The position numbers and the translations under genes are program-made. The notes under the pieces are model-generated. The model saw only the letters and a list, made by a program, of their open reading frames with translations, had not been told where the DNA came from and did not search any database. A stretch of 37,365 nucleotides of DNA from a virus: the IMG/VR virus record IMGVR_UViG_3300009160_000080, positions 1-37,365 of that record. One strand, written 5' to 3'. Positions 30,759 through 37,365 of the stretch are shown in pieces. Within the stretch, counting starts at the first letter, position 1. Every line of letters starts with the position of its first letter.

Positions 30759-31012
30759 GCGTCGATCTCCTCTTTAGACCACAGGCAGGCGTAGTTCTGG
30801 TGCAACTTCTGCATCTCAAGGGCGAACATTTGCTGCAACGGCGAGATGCGCCCGCCAATTTTTTTTATTTCTACAAACCAGGTTTTGCCGTCCGGCATAC
30901 AGGCGATGCGGTCGGCCACGCCGCGCTGCGTCGGGGACTTAAACTTGTAAGTCTGGCCCCCGGCGCGGCGGACGGCCCAGACGAAATAGCGTTCAATTTC
31001 AGCTTCGGTCAT
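30746..31012 (-). CDS. VRR-NUC domain nuclease
   Basis: An 88-residue stand-alone VRR-NUC (PD-(D/E)XK) nuclease: MTEAEIERYFVWAVRRAGGQ, then RGVADRI with Asp34, WFVEIKKIGG with Glu48 and Lys50, and SPLQQ with Gln60, which are the family's catalytic positions. VRR-NUC proteins cleave branched or structured DNA. It heads the short leftward operon with the SNF2 helicase. No usable Shine-Dalgarno is present, and the promoter candidate places the transcript start at the ATG. Confidence 0.93.
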   Translation of the reverse strand: MTEAEIERYFVWAVRRAGGQTYKFKSPTQRGVADRIACMPDGKTWFVEIKKIGGRISPLQQMFALEMQKLHQNYACLWSKEEIDAWAA

Positions 31013-31018
31013 ACCCTA

Positions 31019-31046
31019 GACATAGCGTGCAAAAAATTATTGTCCA
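31019..31046 (-). promoter_or_regulatory. Leftward promoter of helicase-nuclease operon
   Basis: On the minus strand TGGACA (31046-31041), a 16-base spacer and TATGTC (31024-31019) precede the VRR-NUC ATG at 31012 by seven bases. This would make a leaderless mRNA. It overlaps back-to-back with the rightward promoter candidate. Confidence 0.4.
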
Positions 31047-31051
31047 GCCTC

Positions 31052-31079
31052 TTGTAAAACATTTTTGTGCGTGTATGTT
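31052..31079 (+). promoter_or_regulatory. Rightward promoter of replication operon
   Basis: TTGTAA (31052-31057), a 16-base spacer and TATGTT (31074-31079) stand 30 bases before the DUF2800 gene, whose ATG has AGAGGA in front. Each hexamer matches the sigma70 consensus at four of six positions. The divergent gene arrangement requires a promoter here. Confidence 0.4.
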
Positions 31080-31109
31080 ACAGGCTCAAACACAAGAGGA
31101 CACTAAAAT

Positions 31110-32243
31110 ATGGCCGCACACTCCAAGATCGTCGGCGGTTCGACCGCCAAGCGCGTGATGAATTGCCCCGGTTCGGTGGCGCTGTCAGCGACGGTCCCGC
31201 CCAAGCCGTCCAGCACATACGCAGACGAGGGCACCCTGCTGCATGATGTCATTGCCAAGGTGCTGGACGAGAGCCAGCCGCCGTCCCATTACCTCGGGAC
31301 CACTTACCAGAGCATCACGCTGACCGAAGACCTGATCGACCGCAAGCTGGCACCGGCCCTAGCCGCGCTGGAGGAGATCGACCCAGGGCAGGACATGGTC
31401 TTCATGGCCGAGGCGTCCGTTGGGTTCGGCAACCTTATCCCCGGCGTTTTTGGTAGCGCGGACCTGCTGGGCCGGCTTGACGGTCGCGCCATCGTCTTGG
31501 ACTGGAAGTTCGGCGACGGCGTCATGGTGTCGCCCGAAGAGAACGAACAGTTGCTGTTCTACGCTGCCGCAGCACGGCGGACGCCGGAGACGGCGTGGGC
31601 GTTCATAGACGCGACCGAGGTCGAGCTTATCATCGTCCAGCCGCCCTACGTTAAGCGTTGGGTTACCACGGTCGAGCGCGTGCGCCAGTTCGAGTACGAC
31701 CTGACGGTGGCCGTCAAGCGGGCGCAGGCCCCCGACGCCGAGCTTGCGATGGGCGACCACTGCCGCTGGTGCCCGGCCAAGGCCGTGTGCCCGCTGATGA
31801 CCGGCGCGGTTGACCGTGCGCTGAAGACGCAGGTGACGACGCTGGACGCCGCGTCCATCGGCGCGTACTTGGACCAGGCCAGCCTAGTCGAGCAGTGGCT
31901 TGCGGACGTGCGCGGCTTGGCGCAGACCATGCTTGAGGCCGGCGCCGTCGTGCCGGGCTGGAAGATGGTCCCCAAGCGTGGCATCCGTCAGTGGGTCAGC
32001 GAAGAAGCCGCCAGCGCCGCGTTAAGCGCGGCGGGTGTGGACCGTGAAGATATTTATGTAGAAAAGATTGTGTCTCCGGCGCAGGCTGAGAAGCTGCTAA
32101 AGAAGACGAAACAAGTTTTACCGGATGGCCTAGCCGTCTCGGTATCCTCGGGTAACACGTTGGCTCCGGAGAATGATCCCCGGCCCAGCGCGTTGCAAAT
32201 CGGTCAGCAAATCACTGCTGCCCTAGCTAAAATGGTCAACTAA
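31110..32243 (+). CDS. DUF2800 family PD-(D/E)XK nuclease with Fe-S cysteines
   Basis: A 377-residue protein. RecB-like nuclease landmarks are EGTLLHD (His45), GSADLLGRL (Asp118), IVLDWKFGDG (Asp131, Lys133) and EQLLFYA (Gln147). Cys19 together with CRWCPAKAVC (218-227) forms the one-plus-three cysteine pattern that holds a 4Fe-4S cluster in AddB/Cas4-type nucleases. DUF2800 proteins sit beside phage polymerases; an end-processing or recombination exonuclease role is likely. It is first in the rightward replication operon. Confidence 0.88.
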   Translation: MAAHSKIVGGSTAKRVMNCPGSVALSATVPPKPSSTYADEGTLLHDVIAKVLDESQPPSHYLGTTYQSITLTEDLIDRKLAPALAALEEIDPGQDMVFMAEASVGFGNLIPGVFGSADLLGRLDGRAIVLDWKFGDGVMVSPEENEQLLFYAAAARRTPETAWAFIDATEVELIIVQPPYVKRWVTTVERVRQFEYDLTVAVKRAQAPDAELAMGDHCRWCPAKAVCPLMTGAVDRALKTQVTTLDAASIGAYLDQASLVEQWLADVRGLAQTMLEAGAVVPGWKMVPKRGIRQWVSEEAASAALSAAGVDREDIYVEKIVSPAQAEKLLKKTKQVLPDGLAVSVSSGNTLAPENDPRPSALQIGQQITAALAKMVN

Positions 32244-32257
32244 AGGAAAATAATCTA

Positions 32258-32917
32258 ATGTCTAACTCTCTTGTTGCTTTTGGCGGCGCTAATCTGCCGT
32301 CCGTTAAGTCGCTCTCGTCGGCACTTCGCTCTATCCAGGCCGACACCGGTCCTGCTGGCACGGTTATCCTGAAAATGGATAAAACCGGCCATTGGGTGTT
32401 CGGTGCCGACCAGACGGAAGTCGAAGATACCTCGACTTGGGCCATCAACCCGTTCTCGTTCGTCCACGGCTATATCGCCTGGGGCGACGGCGAGGTACTT
32501 GGCGAGAAGATGTGCAGCGTTACTGACCCGCTGCCCGACCTCGACTTGGCCCCGACAGGTGCGAAACGCGGTTGGGAAATGCAGGTGGGCATGAGCCTGC
32601 GCTGCATGAGTGGTGAAGACGATGGCATGGAAGCGCGTTATTCGGTGACTTCGGTCGGCGGTAAACGCGCTGTTCAGGCGCTGGCGGTTGCCATTGCTGA
32701 ACAGGTCGATAAGGACCAGACCCTGCCTGTGCCGGTGGTGACCCTCAAGAAAGAACACTACCAGCATAAGTCCTACGGCCGCATCTTTACACCAGTCTTT
32801 GAAATTGTACGCTGGGCTGGTATTGATGGAGAACCATCGGCTAAAGCCTCGGAAGGTCAGCCCGAGGTAGCAGCCGCCCCTGTCGAAGAGCCGCGCCGTC
32901 GTCGGCGCGCGGTCTAA
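32258..32917 (+). CDS. Putative ssDNA-binding replication protein
   Basis: A 219-residue protein, MSNSLVAFGGANLPSVKSLS, with NPFSFVHGYIAWGDGEVLGE, SLRCMSGEDDGMEARYSVTS and YGRIFTPVFEIVRW. It ends in an Ala/Pro/Glu linker plus PRRRRRAV. The call rests on synteny: DUF2800 nuclease, SSB-like protein and family A polymerase is a common phage order. The beta-rich core would fit an OB fold. The Arg-rich rather than acidic tail differs from bacterial SSB. GGAAAA precedes the ATG. Confidence 0.55.
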   Translation: MSNSLVAFGGANLPSVKSLSSALRSIQADTGPAGTVILKMDKTGHWVFGADQTEVEDTSTWAINPFSFVHGYIAWGDGEVLGEKMCSVTDPLPDLDLAPTGAKRGWEMQVGMSLRCMSGEDDGMEARYSVTSVGGKRAVQALAVAIAEQVDKDQTLPVPVVTLKKEHYQHKSYGRIFTPVFEIVRWAGIDGEPSAKASEGQPEVAAAPVEEPRRRRRAV

Positions 32918-32930
32918 GAAGGGAAACGCG

Positions 32931-32981
32931 ATGGTGGGGGCGGCGGTCGCAGGCCGTCCCCACCAGAGCCTTGCACCATGA
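32931..32981 (+). CDS. 16-residue leader ORF coupled to DNA polymerase
   Basis: ATG at 32931 with AAGGG about seven bases before it encodes MVGAAVAGRPHQSLAP, and the stop TGA overlaps the polymerase ATG (ATGA at 32978-32981). The polymerase start itself has no good Shine-Dalgarno, so this mini-ORF probably delivers ribosomes to it. Its body is the 12-bp hairpin described separately. Confidence 0.45.
   Translation: MVGAAVAGRPHQSLAP
32933..32964 (+). promoter_or_regulatory. 12-bp hairpin upstream of DNA polymerase
   Basis: GGTGGGGGCGGC (32933-32944) pairs with GCCGTCCCCACC (32953-32964), with one G-U pair, around an 8-base loop. It ends 13 bases before the polymerase ATG and has no T-tract, so a translational or mRNA-stability role is more likely than termination. 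Confidence 0.55.
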
Positions 32982-34933
32982 AACTCTGGCTTGATTTCGA
33001 GACGCGCAGCCGGTGCGACCTCAAGGGGCGCGGCGTCTACAACTACGCGCAGGACGCCAGCACCGAGGTGCTGTGCATGTCCTACGCCTTCGACAACGGC
33101 GAGGTGGTTACCTGGCGTCCCAGTGATCCATTCCCCGAGCAGGTGCGTAACCATACCGGCCAGATCCGCGCGCACAACGCCGCGTTCGAGCGCCTGATCT
33201 TCTGGTACGTCCTCCAGATCGACTTCAAGCTGGAGCAGTTCTACTGCACCGCCAGCCAGGCCCGCGCCAACTGCGCGCCGGGTAGCCTAGAAGACGTTGG
33301 CCGGTTCTCGGGCGCGTCCATGAAGAAGGACCACAAGGGCGGCGCGCTAATCCGGCTGCTGTCGATCCCGCAGGCGGACGGTCAGTTCCGCGACGACCCC
33401 GCCAAGATGGCCGAGATGGTGGCCTATTGCGAGCAGGACGTCCGCGCCATGCGGGCGTTCAGCCAGGCCATGCGCGACCTATCCGACACCGAACTAGCTG
33501 ACTACCACGTCAACGAGCGCATCAACGACCGCGGCGTCCTGCTGGACCTGCCGCTGGCCCAGGCTGCGGTGCGCTACGCCGACGCCGAGATGACCGAGAT
33601 CCAGGACATCGTGCGCGAGGTGACCGCCGGCGAGATCAGCAGCGTCCGCAGCCCCAAGATGCGCGGCTGGGTGCTGGACCGGGTCGGCCCCGAGGCTACC
33701 AAGCTGGCGACGGTCTACAAGGACGGCGTCCCCAAGATGTCCATCGACCGCAACGTCCGCGCCAGCCTGCTAGTGCTGGCCGAGGAGAACCCCGCCGAGG
33801 TGCCACCGGACGTGGCCGAGGTGATCCAGTGCGCCGACGACCTGTGGGCGTCGAGCGTTGCCAAGTTCAGCCGGGCGGCGTCCCTAGCCGACGAGGAGGA
33901 CCACCGGGTGCGCGGCGCGTTCGTGTTCGCTGGCGGCGCTGCCACCGGTCGCGCGTCGTCGTTCGGGCTTCAGGTCCACAACTTCCCTCGCGTCTGTGCG
34001 GACGACCCCGAGACGGTGCGCCACGCTATCGTGCGCGGGCACCAGATCGTCCCCCTGCACGGCAAGCGCGTCACCGACGTTCTTAAGCGTATGCTGCGCC
34101 CGTCGCTGATGGCATCGCCCGGCAAGAGCCTGGTCGTTGCCGACTGGGCGTCGGTCGAGGCGCGGGTGACGCCGTGGGCATCGGATCGTCCAGCCGGCAT
34201 CGACAAGCTGGAGCTGTTCCGGGCGGGCGAGGATGTCTACAAGGTCAACGCCGCCGCCACCTACCGGGTGCCGGTCGCTGACGTTACCAAGGCCCAGCGC
34301 CAGGTCGGCAAGGTTCAGGAGCTTGCCTGCGGGTTCGCCGGCGGCGTCGGTGCCTTCGCGGCGATGGGCCGGATCTACGGCGTCGTCATGGCCGAGAGCG
34401 AGGCCCTGCGTATGGTCAATGCGTGGCGCCGGGCTAACCCCTGGTCTGTGCCCTACTGGCAAGACCTGGAGCGCGCCTACACGGCGGCGCTGCGGTATCC
34501 AGGTCGGGAGTTCGGCGCGGGCCGCGTAACGTATTATTACGACCGCCAACATCTCTGGTATATCCTGCCCTCAAGCCGTGTCCTATGCTATCCTTTCGCA
34601 CGTTTGGACGAGGATGGTCCGACATACGCCAAAGCCGCCTGGAAACCGGGCGCGGACGCTAAAGAATGGCCCCGCGCACGTCTCTGGAAGGGTCTGGCGT
34701 GCGAGAACATCACCCAGGCCATCGCCCACGATTTGCTGCGAGAAACGCTGCGGAAGCTGGACGAGGCCGGGCATGAAATCGTACTTCATGTGCATGACGA
34801 AATTGTTTTGGAATGTACGGACGCACCGCGAGATGCTGAGGTACTGCTGACTGCAATGCGTACACCGCCTGCTTGGGCCGAGGGCTTGCCTCTCGATGCT
34901 GAGGTGGCAATCATGTCGAGATACGGCAAATAA
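32978..34933 (+). CDS. Family A DNA polymerase with 3'-5' exonuclease
   Basis: A 651-residue replicative polymerase. The exonuclease domain has LDFETRS (Asp5, Glu7), AHNAAFERL as Exo II and AYCEQDVRAM as Exo III. The polymerase domain has motif A VVADWASVEARV at about 386-397 (usually DYSQIELR-like), motif B in QRQVGKVQELACGFAGGVGA, and motif C LHVHDEIVLE near 604-613 with the catalytic Asp. DWASVEAR and ACGFAGG are variants seen in phage polymerases. It would copy the phage genome. It is coupled to a short leader ORF and followed by the primase-helicase. Confidence 0.96.
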   Translation: MKLWLDFETRSRCDLKGRGVYNYAQDASTEVLCMSYAFDNGEVVTWRPSDPFPEQVRNHTGQIRAHNAAFERLIFWYVLQIDFKLEQFYCTASQARANCAPGSLEDVGRFSGASMKKDHKGGALIRLLSIPQADGQFRDDPAKMAEMVAYCEQDVRAMRAFSQAMRDLSDTELADYHVNERINDRGVLLDLPLAQAAVRYADAEMTEIQDIVREVTAGEISSVRSPKMRGWVLDRVGPEATKLATVYKDGVPKMSIDRNVRASLLVLAEENPAEVPPDVAEVIQCADDLWASSVAKFSRAASLADEEDHRVRGAFVFAGGAATGRASSFGLQVHNFPRVCADDPETVRHAIVRGHQIVPLHGKRVTDVLKRMLRPSLMASPGKSLVVADWASVEARVTPWASDRPAGIDKLELFRAGEDVYKVNAAATYRVPVADVTKAQRQVGKVQELACGFAGGVGAFAAMGRIYGVVMAESEALRMVNAWRRANPWSVPYWQDLERAYTAALRYPGREFGAGRVTYYYDRQHLWYILPSSRVLCYPFARLDEDGPTYAKAAWKPGADAKEWPRARLWKGLACENITQAIAHDLLRETLRKLDEAGHEIVLHVHDEIVLECTDAPRDAEVLLTAMRTPPAWAEGLPLDAEVAIMSRYGK

Positions 34934-34942
34934 GGAGACGAA

Positions 34943-37294
34943 ATGGCTGACCGCCGCACTTTCATCGAATACATCACCGGCCTAGCAATGGAGGGCGAGA
35001 CAGCCCTGCTGGTGCGCCAGAAGCCTTGGATGCGGGACAACGAGCTTCAGTACCATGCGGACGGGACGCTCAAGTGTACCTGGCCGGCGTACCTACCCGC
35101 CCATAAACTGAAGGACGGCCAAGCCTGGTACGCCAACACGGGCGCGTTCATATTGGACCGTTTCGTAGACGGCAAGCTGTCGGCGGCCCGCGACTATTGC
35201 GACTTCGTTCTGGTTATGATGCTGGACGACATCGGCACCAAGTCCAAGACCCCGCCGCTGGCGCCGACGTGGATCATGGAGACATCGCCGGGGTCGTTCC
35301 AGTGGGGGTACGGTTTCAGCGACCAGCCCACCAAGGGCCGGTTTACTGCCGCCATCCGCGCCATAGCCGAGGCGGGCTACACGGATCCAGGCGCCACGAA
35401 CGCCGTCCGCAACTTCCGTCTGCCGGGGTCGGTCAACCTCAAGCCTGGGCGCGACCTGTTTGCGTCGCGTTTGGTCGAGTTCCACCCGGAGCGGGAGTAC
35501 ACCCTAGACGAGATATGCGCCGCTCTGGGCGTCACGCCGGGCGAGGAGGACGGCGGCGACGTTAAGGCGATCACCCTGCGCGACACCGGCAAGGACACGG
35601 TCCTGCAATGGCTGAACGACAAGGGTCTGGTCCTGTCCCAGCCGAACGGCGAGGGCTGGCTGTCCATCGTCTGCCCTAACAGCGCCGCGCACACGGACGG
35701 GATCGTCGAGGCCCGCTACAAACCCTTGGACCGCGCCTTCGACTGCTTCCACGGTCATTGTGTAGACCTGGACAGCCGCGCGTTTCTGGACTGGGTAGCC
35801 GAGAACGGTGGCCCGCGCGCGACGCCGGGGCTGCGCGACGAACTGCTGGCCGAACGCATGGCGCTGGCGATGGACAAGATCGCGCCGAGCGAGGCGTTCC
35901 CAGACCGCGCCAAGGAGTTTATCGCCGAGGTCGAGCGCAAGGAGCGCGGGCGCGTCGAGAAGTCCGCCTGGTTTGAACGTTACGCCTACATCCAGACGGA
36001 TGACGCTTACTTCGACATCCAGGAGCGCGAGGAGGTCACCCGGTCGGCATTTAACGCCGTCTACCGTCACATTGACTGCCGGTCGGTGCATAACCCCAAG
36101 CTGCGTGTGCTGCCGGCGCACTGCTTTGACGAGAACCGCCAAGCCGCCGGGGCCAAGGCTCTCACCGGGATCACCTACTCCCCCGGCGACAGCGTCTTCG
36201 TGGCCCGCGAGGGCCAAGTCTACGGCAACCGCTGGATCGACGCGCGCCCTGACGTGTCCGCCGTCCCGTCGGGCGACGTGTCGCCCTGGATGGCGCACTG
36301 CGAGACGATGCTGCCCGAGCCTAGCGAGTTGCAGCACTGCCTCGACGCTATGGCGTTCAAGGTCCAGAACCCCAAGGTCAAGGTCAACCACGCGATCCTG
36401 CACGGCGGCGACGAGGGCTGCGGCAAGGATACGATGTGGGCACCGTTCATCTGGGCCATCGCTGGCCCGCACCACCGGAACCGGTCGATTGTAGATAACG
36501 ATAACCTTTCTTCGCAGTGGGGTTACGACCTCGAAGCCGAGGTCATCATCCTGAACGAACTCAAGGAACCCGAGGCCCGCGAGCGCCGCGCTCTGGCTAA
36601 CAAGCTCAAGCCCATCATCGCGGCGCCGCCGGAGACGCTGACGGTCAACCGCAAGGGCCTCCACCCCTACCAGATGGTCAATCGCCTGTTCGTCCTGGCG
36701 TTTACGAACGACCCCCTGCCGATCAGCATACCCACCCAGGACCGGCGCTGGTTCTGCCTGTGGTCCACTGCCCCGCGCATGGACGCCGACGCAGCCCGCG
36801 ACCTGTGGGCCTGGTACGGTGCCGGAGGGTTTGCGACCATCGCGCGGTGGCTGCACGACCGTGACGTGTCCAGGTTCAACCCTGCTGCTGCGCCTGCCGT
36901 CACCGACTTCAAGATCAACATGGTCGAACACGGCATGAGCGGCGCCGAGAGCCACCTGGTCGATCTGATGCGGTCGCGTTCCGGGCCTTTCGCCAGCGGC
37001 ATCTCGGCGGGTCCGTTCCATATCCTGCTGGACCGGGTTATGCAGTCCGGTCTGGTGCCCCCGCATATCAAGATCCCGACGGCGGCGCTGCTTCATGCGT
37101 TCAAGGAGGCAGGCTGGCGCGACCGTGGGCGCGTCTCGACCCGCGAGTTGACCACCAAGCGGCACATATTCTCGGCGCGGTCGTTGGATCACTTGAACAA
37201 CTCGGACGCGCGCCGGATAGCCGAAATAGAGGCGACCGGCGGGGCCGTGTCGCCCCTTCGGGTGCTGGGTGAAAAGGTAGTGCCTATCAGGTGA
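34943..37294 (+). CDS. Primase / SF3 helicase (DUF5906-type)
   Basis: A 783-residue protein. The N-terminal third is a RepB/primase-polymerase-like domain (PTWIMETSPGSFQWGYGFSD, AVRNFRLPGSVNLKPGRD). A putative zinc site follows (CPNSAAHTDG near 244 with DCFHGHC near 266). The SF3 helicase has Walker A GGDEGCGKDTMW (about 487-498), Walker B EVIILNELKEPE (about 533-544) and NRLFVLAFTNDPLP as sensor region. It combines primer synthesis with unwinding, like the P4 alpha protein, which also binds iterons. GGAGACGAA precedes the ATG. A diverged copy of its 3' end lies at 1-49. Confidence 0.9.
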   Translation: MADRRTFIEYITGLAMEGETALLVRQKPWMRDNELQYHADGTLKCTWPAYLPAHKLKDGQAWYANTGAFILDRFVDGKLSAARDYCDFVLVMMLDDIGTKSKTPPLAPTWIMETSPGSFQWGYGFSDQPTKGRFTAAIRAIAEAGYTDPGATNAVRNFRLPGSVNLKPGRDLFASRLVEFHPEREYTLDEICAALGVTPGEEDGGDVKAITLRDTGKDTVLQWLNDKGLVLSQPNGEGWLSIVCPNSAAHTDGIVEARYKPLDRAFDCFHGHCVDLDSRAFLDWVAENGGPRATPGLRDELLAERMALAMDKIAPSEAFPDRAKEFIAEVERKERGRVEKSAWFERYAYIQTDDAYFDIQEREEVTRSAFNAVYRHIDCRSVHNPKLRVLPAHCFDENRQAAGAKALTGITYSPGDSVFVAREGQVYGNRWIDARPDVSAVPSGDVSPWMAHCETMLPEPSELQHCLDAMAFKVQNPKVKVNHAILHGGDEGCGKDTMWAPFIWAIAGPHHRNRSIVDNDNLSSQWGYDLEAEVIILNELKEPEARERRALANKLKPIIAAPPETLTVNRKGLHPYQMVNRLFVLAFTNDPLPISIPTQDRRWFCLWSTAPRMDADAARDLWAWYGAGGFATIARWLHDRDVSRFNPAAAPAVTDFKINMVEHGMSGAESHLVDLMRSRSGPFASGISAGPFHILLDRVMQSGLVPPHIKIPTAALLHAFKEAGWRDRGRVSTRELTTKRHIFSARSLDHLNNSDARRIAEIEATGGAVSPLRVLGEKVVPIR

Positions 37295-37295
37295 C

Positions 37296-37365
37296 TTAGA
37301 CGTCGCTATTCAGCCCGGCCAGCAGGGAACCATAGCCAATAATATCTAGGATACTGTCCAGGTGC
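37296..37365 (-). CDS. C-terminus of a second DUF6378 protein (partial)
   Basis: The minus strand encodes HLDSILDIIGYGSLLAGLNS then DV and TAA at 37298-37296; the gene runs off the window end. The DUF6378 protein at 20-307 contains HLDSILDIIGYGSLMA at the same place. Over a 45-base block, 40 bases agree and most differences are synonymous. Its stop lies one base beyond the primase-helicase stop, whereas the other copy overlaps the primase tail by 30 bases. Confidence 0.85.
   Translation of the reverse strand, partial: HLDSILDIIGYGSLLAGLNSDV

Noticed and set aside
32255-33175. 306-codon antisense frame over the SSB-like gene and polymerase start
   Set aside because: It crosses two well-supported plus-strand genes and the leader hairpin and has no recognisable domain.
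35504-37192. 562-codon open frame antisense to the primase-helicase
   Set aside because: It is the mirror frame of a GC-rich gene with strong third-position bias. The sense frame has clear Walker and primase motifs, and the antisense product has no recognisable domain.
1-37365. Search for prophage marks (integrase, excisionase, repressor, att sites), tRNAs and CRISPR arrays
   Set aside because: No convincing candidate was seen by eye. Absence here is weak evidence because parts of the source genome could lie outside the window.

Overview
This 37.4 kb window holds almost exactly one genome length of a tailed phage with a P22-type (podovirus) virion. The GC content is high, genes are packed with 1-8 nt overlaps (ATGA, TAATG, TGATG), and no host genes are visible. 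A GcrA-family regulator (801-1313, minus strand) points to an alphaproteobacterial host, because GcrA is a cell-cycle regulator of that class; this is inference. I saw no integrase, excisionase, cI-like repressor, phage RNA polymerase, tRNA, CRISPR array or insertion sequence, so a lytic lifestyle is the simplest reading. || LAYOUT. (1) 20-4618, minus strand: a tightly overlapping leftward operon of 15 mostly tiny genes. Only GcrA, a cytosine-methyltransferase-like protein and a Cys-rich DUF protein are recognisable; the rest look like accessory or host-takeover genes. (2) 4619-5345: the only large non-coding stretch. It holds a sigma70-like leftward promoter, ten copies of a 9-bp iteron (TGTAGGTCA) in two mirror-image clusters around an AT-rich core, an 11-bp inverted repeat, three C-rich tandem arrays able to form G-quadruplexes on the minus strand, and a strong intrinsic terminator with no gene in front of it. 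It looks like a replication and/or packaging control region. (3) 5346-14448, plus strand: terminase small-subunit candidate, small basic proteins, large terminase, P22-like portal, DUF5856 protein, two tandem paralogs, scaffold and coat, closed by a hairpin terminator with a UUCG loop. (4) 14506-27288: decoration-like protein, gp4-like and gp10-like tail factors, tail fibre, pectate-lyase-fold tailspike, small fibre-associated proteins, a cupin-like protein and three internal ejection-type proteins. (5) 27342-28578: lysis cassette (holin candidate, spanin pair with an out-of-frame overlap, XhlA-like protein, M15 peptidase endolysin). (6) 28613-31012, minus strand: secreted Cys-rich protein, small protein, SNF2-type helicase and VRR-NUC nuclease. 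(7) 31110-37294, plus strand: DUF2800 Fe-S nuclease, putative ssDNA-binding protein, a short leader ORF coupled to a family A DNA polymerase, and a DUF5906 primase/SF3 helicase. || ENDS. Bases 1-49 encode the last 15 codons of a second primase-helicase, homologous but not identical to the one ending at 37294. Bases 37296-37365 encode the C-terminus of a second DUF6378 protein, homologous to the gene at 20-307. The gene order is therefore circular with a period of about 37.25 kb, but the two junctions differ mainly at synonymous sites. A single circular genome would give identical junctions, so the source molecule appears to join two related but distinct phage genomes head to tail, either biologically or by assembly. 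|| HOW IT WORKS TOGETHER. The primase-helicase, polymerase, SSB-like protein and nucleases would replicate DNA, plausibly from the iteron region. The terminase pair packages concatemers into a coat/scaffold procapsid through the portal. The gp4/gp10-like tail hub carries fibre and tailspike. The ejection proteins deliver the genome, and the lysis cassette releases progeny. The most interesting unexplained structure is the 4.65-5.35 kb control region.
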